Positions 1 to 9,140 of a stretch of 64,000 bases of DNA are shown here, piece after piece. The translations under genes were made by a program, and so were the position numbers. This DNA is from Paramyrothecium sp. XJ0827 (lineage: Eukaryota; Ascomycota; Sordariomycetes; Hypocreales; Stachybotryaceae), in the NCBI GenBank assembly GCA_020881915.1, contig JAJFPB010000002.1, forward strand, positions 682,001 through 746,000. Reading direction: 5' to 3'. The notes under the pieces were generated by a model. It did not search any database and was not told where the DNA came from. It worked only from the letters and a program-made list of their open reading frames with translations. Numbering within the stretch: the first letter of the stretch is position 1; the number at the start of each line of letters is the position of its first letter.

Positions 1-588
1 CCTGCCATTTAACTGAATTTCGTGGTTAGACCATCCACTCTCCTCCTGTCAAACTTGTGAGCTGTAGGTCAGTACTTGTGGATTAGTACTTGAACACCGG
101 CTGGTATTGTTGAATGACCTTATTTTTGTCCGCCATGTCTATGGAATCAAAATAGAGTTTTGAGATATGATGTGCTCAACGTCCGTACATGTGTGGCAAT
201 TGCTAATAATAACCACCATTTGGGCATTTTGGGCGGTTGTTATTAATCAATGTTTCTTCTTCGGGACGGGCCCATCAGGTAAGCGGACTCCCGCTGGTGA
301 CAAATCCCGGGCTTGTTCCGAGCCAGAGCCCAGGGCATTCCAGAAACCCCACCGAATCTCTCAGCGTCTTCTGCGGGGCGCATACAAAAAGCCGCCGAGA
401 CGCAACTCACTCATGAACCAGCCTCTATTGAGCATAACCACTGCATAGACATTCACAAAGCGCCTTACCGCGACAACAGAGTCATTTACTCGAGGAAGCG
501 CAGCCTGAATAAACAGCCGCGCACTCAGCATCTCACAACCATCCCTACCCCTACTCCTCCCACCACAAACAACAACCCACAGCCCACA
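1..588. other. Upstream region of the thioredoxin gene
   Basis: No gene is supported here. The last 100 bases before the thioredoxin start are rich in C and A with few G, typical of a fungal 5' leader. An ORF from 313 runs in frame into thioredoxin, but its upstream part has no family resemblance and is probably untranslated leader. Confidence 0.5.
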
Positions 589-981
589 ATGGCCGACGAC
601 AAGGTCCAGCACATCACCTCGGCCTCGCAGCTCGACGAGCTCTTCGCCAGCACCACCTACGTCGCCGTCGACTTCTTCGCCGACTGGTGCCCCCCCTGCA
701 AGGCCATCTCCCCGGTCTTCGCCAGCCTCGCCGGCCAGCACGCCCACCCGGGTCAGCTGGCCTTCGCCAAGGTCAACGTCGACCACGTCGGCGAGGTCGC
801 CGGCCGCTACGGCATCTCCGCCATGCCCACCTTCATGTTCTTCAAGGAGGGCAAGCAGGTCGCCGTCAACGGCCAGAGGATGATCCAGGGCGCGGACCCG
901 AGGAGCCTGGGCGCCGCCGCCGAGAAGCTGGGCGGCCTGGCCAAGAAGAGGGCCGCCGAGGCCGGGGCCCCTTCTTCTTGA
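589..981 (+). CDS. Thioredoxin with WCPPC active site
   Basis: Single-exon gene, 130 aa. Thioredoxins reduce disulfides in cytosolic proteins and are recycled by NADPH thioredoxin reductase. The fold signature is clear: VAVDFFADWCPPCK around residues 25-38, with redox cysteines C34 and C37, a central KVNVDH strand, and the cis-Pro loop SAMPTFMFFK. There is no signal peptide or mitochondrial presequence, so a cytosolic or nuclear protein is likely. The ATG at 589 is chosen because the conserved fold begins about ten residues later and the preceding in-frame sequence is leader-like. The oddity is Pro for Gly in the usual WCGPC motif, plus a basic, Ala/Gly-rich tail of about 25 residues. It could be a thioredoxin-like protein with altered redox potential rather than the main Trx1. 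Confidence 0.92.
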   Translation: MADDKVQHITSASQLDELFASTTYVAVDFFADWCPPCKAISPVFASLAGQHAHPGQLAFAKVNVDHVGEVAGRYGISAMPTFMFFKEGKQVAVNGQRMIQGADPRSLGAAAEKLGGLAKKRAAEAGAPSS

Positions 982-1205
982 ACAAAGCCGCCTTGGAAGT
1001 GGAAGAAGAAGGGATGTGCAGAGGCTCAGCATGTCGCAGAACTTGTTTAGATTATGACTTATTAGCGGTATCATGGATTCGAGCTCCGTAGGCATGGAGT
1101 ACCAGCCACGAGTTGAGTCCTTTTGACAATGACAGACAAATTTCCAAACCAAGAGTAATATAAAAGATCCATTAAACACAAGGTACCATTTATTTACATT
1201 ATAAT

Positions 1206-2615
1206 CTAAGATCGTAGATATTCGCACACCGTTTCTGCCCACCGAACGCTACCTTTGTATATCCACATACCCGGTGCATTGCCTGACTTCAGCCCCTCGA
1301 TCGCGTCTGCGACTGCCGGGCCAGAGCCTTCCTCTTTAATCTCACGAATGGGGTAGACGTAGGTCTTGAACGAGAAGAGCAAGGACTGGGTTTCTGGGAG
1401 ACGTGAGAGCGTCTGCAGTTCCATCCTGGCAAATGTCTATGCATCGAGATTAATAAAAACCGGCCAAACAAAAAGTGATGGACAGTGTCAAGGTGCCTCA
1501 CTTGATCTAGATCTACATTGGTGCTTATGTTTTGTTGTGGTTTATTACCGACGGGGTGAGGATCGCAGTCGAAGAGATTGGGATGCGTCTGTATGGACCA
1601 CTGCAGTCACTGTCGTCAACAGGCGGTACCTCACGTAGACGTTGTAAAACTTACATTCATCCGTTTAACATTCTTACCGACTTCTACCTTGCCAAAGAAG
1701 CGCTCCATGCTGGGCCCAATCTTATCGAAAGAGGGTACGGGCTCATGGATTGCCTTGAGGCCCTTTCCAAGTTTGTGACTCGGGTCGAAGCCCATTGGGA
1801 AGCAACACATAAAGGCAACAGTCTTGTGGCCATCGGGGGTGTCTTTCATTAAAAAGATATCCTCTTCCACGGTGGTCCCTAGGATCCGAAGGCCAGCTAG
1901 CGGATCTTTCGGGGGCGTTGTGGAGAATGAGCGTCCTGTGACAAGGTTCTCGAACGTCTTGCCCTCGTCGGACAGTCTGAACATGCTGGGATAGCGACGT
2001 GGCAAGTAGTCTCTGAGTAAATAGACGTAAAGTTCCTCGACAGCATCTTCGCCTCCCGGGACGTAACCATGAACTGTCCGGTTGTGCTTCCTGATCAGGA
2101 GTCCTCTCAAGGTGACTCGATCGAGGTAGTCCTTGTCAATGGTGATTAAGTCGGCTGGATCATCAGCGCGCAGGCCTGAACTTGTGTGTGAGTCTATCTC
2201 AATTCTGAAGAAATCATACAAAGTAGCGGTTCGGAAGGTATACCCATTGTGATATGATATATCGGCTTAAAGGGTCGAAGCTTGCGTGGCTCTTGTCGCT
2301 TCCAGTCGAAATCCTTCAAAGGCTTAATCGTTGAGGGTGGCCATGACGTCGGCTGTGTTTTTTCAGGTTCCGAAGCATAAGAACCCGTCCGCTGCCGTCG
2401 CTGGCTCCATAGCGAAGACTGGGGATTCTTTAGCCTTTCGGACCGTGATAACCGGGATGTCGTTGGCACATATAACATACCTTGGCAACGAAGGTCCAGA
2501 CGGCGAAGCTGGCCGTGGCCACGAGCACGGTTAATGGCAGCCACGCCACAACGTCATCCATTACATGCGAGACGACCAACATGCTGTGTTGAAAGAGAAA
2601 TCGGAAAGCAGACAA
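1206..2615 (-). CDS. DUF3445 / heme-dependent oxidative N-demethylase-like membrane protein
   Basis: Five exons on the minus strand: 2615-2481, 2418-2244, 2175-1655, 1600-1502 and 1436-1206, with introns of 62, 68, 54 and 65 bp. All are GT-AG and keep frame, giving about 386 aa. The family match is strong: RPFKPIYHITMG, then DPADLITIDKDYLDR, then LPRRYPSMFRL, FFGKVEVGK, WSIQTHPNLF, the ELQTLSRLPETQ block and the final GNAPGMWIYKG motif. Bacterial relatives (HODM alpha subunit) are heme enzymes that N-demethylate small amines; the substrate of fungal members is not known to me. A hydrophobic segment near residues 24-42 suggests an N-terminal membrane anchor. Starts at 2582 or 2561 are also possible. 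It converges on the thioredoxin gene. Confidence 0.88.
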
Positions 2616-3916
2616 GAAACGACAAGCTGTTCAGACAAGGAGATTGAAGCAGAGATAAGGATCTGCTCCGATGGCCCAGGTCATGCTGCATCTCCTATCT
2701 ACCCCTCATTGGTTGACTCAATGGCTATTGTTCATCTCCTTGGCAGTGCGGAGCCGTGATCCACGTTACTGTCTCCATAGCTGCTTAATCAGCCCCCACG
2801 TACATCTAGATACTCTAATAATTGTGTATCTACTTAGTTAAATAAAGTAGTCTAAGGTATAAGAATAATATAGAGATACTTCTATTATAATGCAGAAGCC
2901 ACTGGATATGATGTAGCGCTAGATCTTATACCTTATCTTATTGGATCAGATCCTTGAAAATAACATGGTTTACGGCTCCGCACTGCCAAGGAGATGCAAC
3001 ACAAGCAGCACGATGTCTTAAAGGCGATGGAGAGCTACCATGTTGGAGATTTTGGGATATTGGCAACTCTTACATCCACTTCTTTAACACACCTCTCTCC
3101 ACCACTGGGAAATTTACAACTTTTTCCAAAACCCCACTACCACAAGAGGTGGTTCCGAGCATCTCCTCTCTGGATTCTTGAATAGAGACATCGACAAGCC
3201 AAGTGCGGTACTCTTCCATATCGAAGAGCACGCGACAGCTTGCAACTATAAGTTGAAGCTTTTGGAAAGGTTCAAGTTGGGAATCACTCGAATAGAGTTC
3301 TCGTCCATTCCAAGAACTTCGAAACAGCCGGAGGAGATAGTATTTCAAACTAACACTGAGAAGAGGTCGACCGCAGTTTCAGGAAGCGGTGGCGGTAGAG
3401 ACATGTTCTCCATGCCATATGTTGCCTCCTTAATAGTCCTTGTTAGATAAATCAGAAAGAGCATCGCGGAAGATATAGGGCAGTTAGTTCTCACGGCCAC
3501 CGAAGTGAGCCGCCCACCAATCGTGAGCACAAGGCTCAAGCTTGCTCTCAATACCACAATACACATTTCCACCCATACTTCTAACTTCCCTATCACTTAT
3601 AGGGTTAGATGCAAGCCTCAGCCAACAGCCGTGGCTGTGGCACAGACTGTTCGGCACAACGGTCAGCTATGGTGCCAGTCCGCCGCATCAAGAGGCACAT
3701 GATCGCGTAGCTTCGACCGAGTTTGACAGAGACCATATATCGATACCCCGCCTGGATCACGTGAAGGTAGACAGCTCTGCCCATCTAGTATAAATATGCA
3801 TAGAAGCCCTTGAAAAACCCCATCCATCCATCATGTAAGAATGGCTGTTAAACCAAACCTGCCTTCATTTTACTAACGCGACACCGAGTTTATCATACAA
3901 CTGGGTCCAGTTCAGT
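2616..3916. other. Intergenic region, AT-rich in part
   Basis: About 2810-2950 is strongly AT-rich. Overlapping minus-strand ORFs of 80-92 codons (3070-3348, 3345-3596) resemble no family I recognise and may be relics. The right end contains promoter-like sequence and a probable 5' leader intron of the next gene. Confidence 0.4.
3789..3796 (+). promoter_or_regulatory. TATA-box-like element (TATAAATA)
   Basis: TATAAATA lies 121 bp before the ATG at 3917. The spacing suits a core promoter if a short leader intron is removed: a GTAAGA donor at 3833 and a TACTAAC branch-like site near 3868-3874 lie between it and the ATG. Confidence 0.45.
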
Positions 3917-4860
3917 ATGGCTCGTACGAAGCAAACAGCGAAACGATACGGGAAGCCGATAGTCAGCTGGACGCGATTCCACTTACCGCAGTCGCAGGAG
4001 TGGCCTACATGGTCTGTAACGCATAGCGATGTGTATGCCGGCCCGCTCGCGAACGTGAAAGGCGTCCTGAGGGCATCATTGGGAAGGAGAGTTGAGAACA
4101 CTGAGAAAGCTGCCTACATCATTGGTGAGTCTCATTGGCACGGAACACACCAACCTATTTCTGGACTGAACCATCTTAAAAACTAGTCTGGCATACCTTA
4201 GATGACTTGAAGCATTTCCAGGCTTCTCCTGCGTGCGCTGAGTTTCTGCAGAATCTCCCCGAAGATGATAGCTCCCAAGCATCTGTCGAGTCGGGCGCGG
4301 CCGCGGACGAAGGCACACCGTCGTGGATGCCGGCGGCGTCGCGGTTCCTCACATTCGAACACATAAATGAGTTTCCAACAGCGGAACTAAAGGGCCGCGT
4401 CACATTTACCTCGTACTTAATACCGCGCAAGGATGACTCCATCAGGCGGGAATGGTACCATGACGTGCACAGCGCGCTTGGTCACTTCTTTCCACCTGGC
4501 TCCGAATACATCGAATTCAATCGCGAATTTAGGTGGAAATCTCTCATTATCTATTTCTGGCTGCTTACCGAGGACCAGTGGGTGCAAGAAAAATTTGGGA
4601 AACTGGAGCAGCCCCAGCAGGACGGGCAGGGCCGTACAATCATCTGCGAGTTTCGCCTCTGGCCTCGGGCAGTCGATGGCCCTCCGGAGCAGGAGGGGTC
4701 AGCCAGCAACCCGGAGGCGAGGGCATCGTGGGATCAAGCCATTTCCAAGGCGATGCCTCCAGTCACGTCTTGGGAACAAGAGAGGTGGGACATCCGCAAG
4801 GTGCCACATTTCGGCTCCTCCGAGGAGTCCGATTCGGAGGACCTTGAGCTCCAAGACTAG
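3917..4860 (+). CDS. Dimeric alpha/beta-barrel-like protein with histone H3-like N-terminus
   Basis: Two exons (3917-4124, 4187-4860; 62-bp GT-AG intron), 293 aa. Around the splice site the sequence reads RASLGRRVENTEKAAYII, then VWHTLDDLKHFQASPACAEFL. This resembles stress-response and antibiotic-monooxygenase alpha/beta barrels of fungi, although no catalytic residue can be assigned. A second half (about residues 120-270) has conserved-looking aromatic stretches, and the tail is acidic (SSEESDSEDLELQD). There is no signal peptide. The first eight residues, MARTKQTA, equal the start of histone H3, then diverge (KRYGK). The ATG is the first in this frame after an in-frame TAA at about 3835, and acceptor-like AGs lie just upstream, so translation should start here if no further coding exon exists. 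The enzymatic role is unknown. Confidence 0.75.
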
Positions 4861-5091
4861 GTGGAGATAATGGATATGGCGAAGAATCAGGCATAGAAAA
4901 CCAACCAAGAACAAAAATTCATACTCAAGATGCATTCTCATTATCCTGCCATTACTTGACCCATGATTATGTTTCGAAGAAAGAGGCACACAACTACTCC
5001 TAGCTCTGGCATGTATACCACCCAACCAGTGTAGAATTTCTTATCCAGAGACACGAGGTGCATGGGTGTTTCTATCCGCCTCTGGCTCTTG

Positions 5092-6365
5092 TCAGGGCGT
5101 GACGGCGCCGAAAATTCTTGGATTTGTACCCTGAAATTCGAAATCCCAGTTTGACGGGATCGACCAGGGATTGTTGCCATCGGGCTCTCCATACAGGTGA
5201 TTCATATGGGCGATGAAGAAGACGAAATTTTCGGGGTTTCTGCGTTGGTCCGTGGCCTTGAAGTTTATGCATTTGCCGAGGTCAACTGCCAGTCCCGAGT
5301 CAATACGTGGTTCGCATCTGCATTTAGAGGGTATAGGACATGAGAACTGGGTACTTGCCTTCCTCCTTTGGTTTGCTTTTCTCTTGTAAGAAATGACCTC
5401 CGCGTAGAAGGTGAAAAATCTCATGGAGGAACGTGGCGCTCCTTGGGATCGCCAGCGCAAGGTTTGTGCCGGCTCCGAGCAGATTGCTCGCGTCTCTGTA
5501 ACTAACTGGCTTCGGGCTCGTGTCAATGGCATAAGGACATAGGATGACACTTCCAATGTCAACGCCAGGTTTAGCCTCCCCTTCAGGGCCTCGGGTGAGT
5601 GGTGTAATGTAAGCGGTAAGGCCGAGGTTGTCCCCAGTGCAGAAGTCGGCACCAGAGTCTGAGAAATAGTAGCCGTTCAGACTTGTGCGATCGCCAGCCC
5701 ACCATGGCTTAATGCCTGCGGTGCTAAGCCGCTTTGCGTATTCGGGCACGCTGCTGATGGGGATGAGGTCACCATCATCATCGATGATGTTTTGACCCTC
5801 AAAAGTCACGGCAATGTCGCCTGAATCTTGCTCAACAAGGAAAGTGCTGTCACAGAACAACCAGTATGAGCTCTGAGGATATATGATTTCTCCATTCTTT
5901 GTTGCCCGGGTGAAAAAGTCTTTGACATATTGGATTTCCTCTGGTCATGGGGTCAGTCGGGTCGGCACTCCTGGGTTGAGGAGATGGGGGCTCATGAATA
6001 AGAGAAGATGATGTTGCGACAACCACCTTTAGAGTAGGGGAGTTTCGCGACGGTGAGTACTTACGTCTGACCGCTACGACAGAGGCAGACTTGGTCGTGC
6101 TGCCAACCTTGACTCCGAAGAAGACTGACATAGCCGCCTGTACCCTATCCTCAGTTTCGTAGTTATCGATGGCGATCAGGGCCTCCTCGATACTGAACTC
6201 GATCTCCTGGCGCCAAGCGTTCAAAAGGGCCAACCGATTATTGCAGCCACCCTGGTTAGTGCCAGGGTGAACAGTAAAGATCTCTTCAATCGTCGCCGCA
6301 ACAGCGGGGGACGGGAGGGCGATGAGGCATATCGCCAGGCCAAGAAGAAAAGAAATTCTCGCCAT
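5092..6365 (-). CDS. Secreted zincin-like protein (HEXXH)
   Basis: Minus-strand gene in three exons: 6365-6065, 5940-5359 and 5285-5092, about 358 aa. Residues 1-23 form a signal peptide (MARISFLLGLAICLIALPSP, then AVAA). HEIFH at about 273-277 is a zinc-protease HEXXH motif. It is followed by DLGKCINF and NPENFVFFIAHMNHLYG, the pattern of fungal secreted zincins in which an Asn-rich aromatic helix follows the metal site. The first intron is a clear GT-AG. The second is best explained as a GC-AG intron (AAG/GCAAGT donor, 73 bp); a 37-bp GT-AG alternative would also keep frame but is unusually short. The third metal ligand is not evident, so activity is inferred only. The gene ends about 230 bp from the convergent barrel gene. 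Confidence 0.72.
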
Positions 6366-7482
6366 ATCGCGTACGTCCGACTGGAGGTTGCCGGCGTTGG
6401 ATGACCCTTCCCTGGTGGCCCTCGTGGGCGAAGAAATCGAAGAGGGACGGAAAAGGGCGAGGGGGGCAATAGTGTTGGTGGTTGCGAGATCGCATGGCCC
6501 GAGAATAGCAAACCCTGACACAGTCTCGTTCATGGAACTCTGGCCGTGACCGAGTCAACTCCTCCGCCATCGTACGAACCGCAGCCCTGCAAGAAGTGAT
6601 CCCGACGACAGGCCGGCAAAAGTCACCGAAGTGGTTGCATTGCTAGGATAGGATTGTAGAACTTTTGTAAATTCCTCCTCCTCCGCCTCAGCAGTCAATC
6701 ACACGTCGGCAACGCACGCAAAGGATATCCGAACGCTCCGGCTCAGGTATTGTAGTACAAAAGTTGAGAGGCGTTGGCACCTTCCTATCTGAGAGATGAC
6801 ATGCTACACGAGGGGAAGACTGAATGCAACCATTGAACATGTGTGCCTGTTCAGCATCCTTCGCTGCTTATGTCCTTCACCTGCGAGGCTATGGACCCTG
6901 TTGCATGGACTCGAACTGCTCTGCCGCTCACCCAGATATAGGGGGTGCACAATAATAAGCAATAATAATAAGCAAGGCTGCAGGGTCCAGGAAATAGTCA
7001 CGGGGCGTGGGCAACATTAGGGACCTTGCAGTGCCCTTCCAGGTGAGGTAGTTCGAGGCTCTGGATTAGCCGAATAAGTTTGTGTGACAGCCGATTATCA
7101 ATCAGGCAGCTCTGAGGCTCCTTTTCATGCAGTGAATATAGTGAGCTTATGTCTGATGTGGGTGAGATTGATATTGATCCTACCATCATGCGATGTGACG
7201 CTCGAGTGTGATGGCAAGTCAGTGTGATGGCAAGTCAGTGTGATGGCATGTCATTTTGATGATCTGTGACTTGAAGTACCCCTTCAGAGTCCGAAGTAGT
7301 GGAATTGAAGCTCAAGTCCCTAACTACAAGAGATTATTCTGTCCCAGCCCCATAAGCAGCAGCAGGATGGGGTCCTAAGCGTAACCAGGATAACGAATGC
7401 TCCATAATCGATCGCCAAGGAAGCGTGCGTGAGCCTCCCCCGCATATGCCGAGACGCCAATCCCATGTCCGGGCCCCGCTCC
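6366..7482. other. Intergenic region with a short tandem repeat
   Basis: No gene is supported. The region serves as upstream sequence of the zincin gene and downstream sequence of the small secreted protein gene. It holds a 16-bp tandem repeat described separately. Confidence 0.5.
7206..7253. repeat. Three tandem copies of a 16-bp unit
   Basis: GTGTGATGGCAAGTCA is repeated three times head to tail; the third copy has one change (A to T). A 14-base part of the same word recurs near 15311. Confidence 0.9.
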
Positions 7483-8043
7483 CTACACACCCGAAGCCAC
7501 AATCTTGACCAGAATGCCATCCGTCACATAGCCCTTGGGGTACGTCGACCCTGCATAGGTGGGGTGAGCCTTGTTGACCAGCACCCCGAGGGAGCCGCCG
7601 TCACTGCCGCAGCCGAGCAGGGAGGCAGCCTGCGCGGCCTCGTCGGCGTTGGCTCCGCCGTCGATGGTGGTGGCAATGTCGGCAAACATCACGCTCGTGT
7701 TGACCGTGGTGTTGATGTGCTTTCCAAAGGCCTGGGCAGTCCCGTAGGCGTAGAGCAGCCACTCGTCGCAGTCGGGCGTGTCGGCCGCGGCCATGCTGAA
7801 CAGGCGGCCGGTCCGGATCTGGGCGCCGTAGGCGCGGAGATAGTCCGCGATGAATTGGACGTCCGCGAGGTCAACATCCTGGGGGATGTTGTCGGGCGCC
7901 GTGTAGCAGAGGCGGGCGGGCGTCTCTGTCTCGTAGCAGATGCGGGAGGCTTGGAGCTCGGCCGAGCCAGGGGCAGGGCCAGTGGCTGCCATGGTGCTGC
8001 CGAAGAGGGCCAGCGGCACGATGGTAGCGAGCTTGGAGAACAT
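7483..8043 (-). CDS. Small secreted protein, four cysteines
   Basis: Single exon, 186 aa. The first 20 residues (MFSKLATIVPLALFGSTMAA) form a signal peptide. The mature part has four cysteines in the contexts RICYE, RLCYT, PDCDEW and LLGCGSD, enough for two disulfides, and NTT/NTS sites for N-glycosylation. I do not recognise a catalytic motif. Size, secretion and even cysteine number fit the class of fungal secreted proteins that includes candidate effectors, but nothing here proves a host role. It has no detectable introns, and codon use is GC-rich like other genes in the window. Confidence 0.75.
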   Translation of the reverse strand: MFSKLATIVPLALFGSTMAATGPAPGSAELQASRICYETETPARLCYTAPDNIPQDVDLADVQFIADYLRAYGAQIRTGRLFSMAAADTPDCDEWLLYAYGTAQAFGKHINTTVNTSVMFADIATTIDGGANADEAAQAASLLGCGSDGGSLGVLVNKAHPTYAGSTYPKGYVTDGILVKIVASGV

Positions 8044-9140
8044 CTTGAGGACGCGTGTAATGTGTTATGGAACAAAGAGAGTCGGGTGCTTTCTTGTGAC
8101 GAGTTCTGGGTGGCAGAGACGTGACACTGGTGGCCAGCCCAAAGACAAAAGGAGACATGTCAACTTATAACTAGCAAAATAAGCATCGACACCACTGTGA
8201 GCAAGCATAGGATGCCTTGCTGCAGAACAGACGGTACAGAGTAGTATCACGAACCTCGGCACAGTTCTACGTTCCACGCCTTCCTACTCGGAGGCAGCCC
8301 TATCCTTGCCATGCCGCCCGCCGCTGTTCAGAGCCTGCGTGTTGCCCCCTTCAGTTAGCCGTTCGTCGAGAAACAGGCCATCCACAGTAGCCTAACAAGG
8401 AGTTGACCGCCTGTGATCCATTGCCATTGACAATAGGCACCATCACGTCCGCTTTCGTGGCTTGGTTACATTGACCCACAAGGATTACTCTCGCGGAGGA
8501 GCTTTTGATTCATGTCCTCGACGTATTTGAGAGGTTGGAAGGATCCGGGTCAAATGACGGCAAATTGATCTTTGGTTCCCAGGGACAATTCTCAGCCCCA
8601 GCCCTGGCATAGCCCCCAAAGCCGGGCGAATGCAACTGTCGGTATCATTTAGATAGTGCGTCCAAAGGTCCATTACTCCGGAACCCCGCATCAGCAGGCA
8701 TGTCATGCCGCGAGGCGTGAAGGATGGTTGGGTACCATGACCCTTAGATGAAGACTTCATGCAGTGTGTAAGACTTTGGGACGTTTGACTGCACCGAATC
8801 CTTCTGCAAGGGGTCGGCGTCTAGTGTCCACCCGCACCACCCTTAGGGTCGGTTGTTTTGCGGCGGAAAGTTCGCAACGGACGCACTGCAGAGTACGCCG
8901 GTACAGTAAGTGCAGTAAGTGCAACAAGGCTGCAGGATGAGCTCGGGATAGGTTGGGATCGGCTCATGATGGACGAAATTGGGAAGCGTGGGGCCGCATC
9001 CAGAGCTGCTTCTGCTTCCTGGTGAAATGAGGGAGGACGCCCTCTCCCTTGGTTATGGCTTTCTCGTCCGTCACCGCGCTTATCCGCGTCTCTTCAGTTA
9101 GTTGAAGTCAGTACTGGTACTACTGAAGCGGTGCATCACC
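8044..9140. other. Intergenic region between divergent genes
   Basis: This is shared upstream sequence for the small secreted protein (minus) and the GH55-like gene (plus). ORFs are short and unlike known families. No repeat or RNA gene was seen. Confidence 0.5.

Noticed and set aside
361..1242. 293-codon ORF antisense to thioredoxin
   Set aside because: It is the shadow of a GC-rich exon; the sense frame encodes a clear thioredoxin.
3070..3596. Two adjoining minus-strand ORFs as a possible gene relic
   Set aside because: I could not match them to a family or find joining splice sites.
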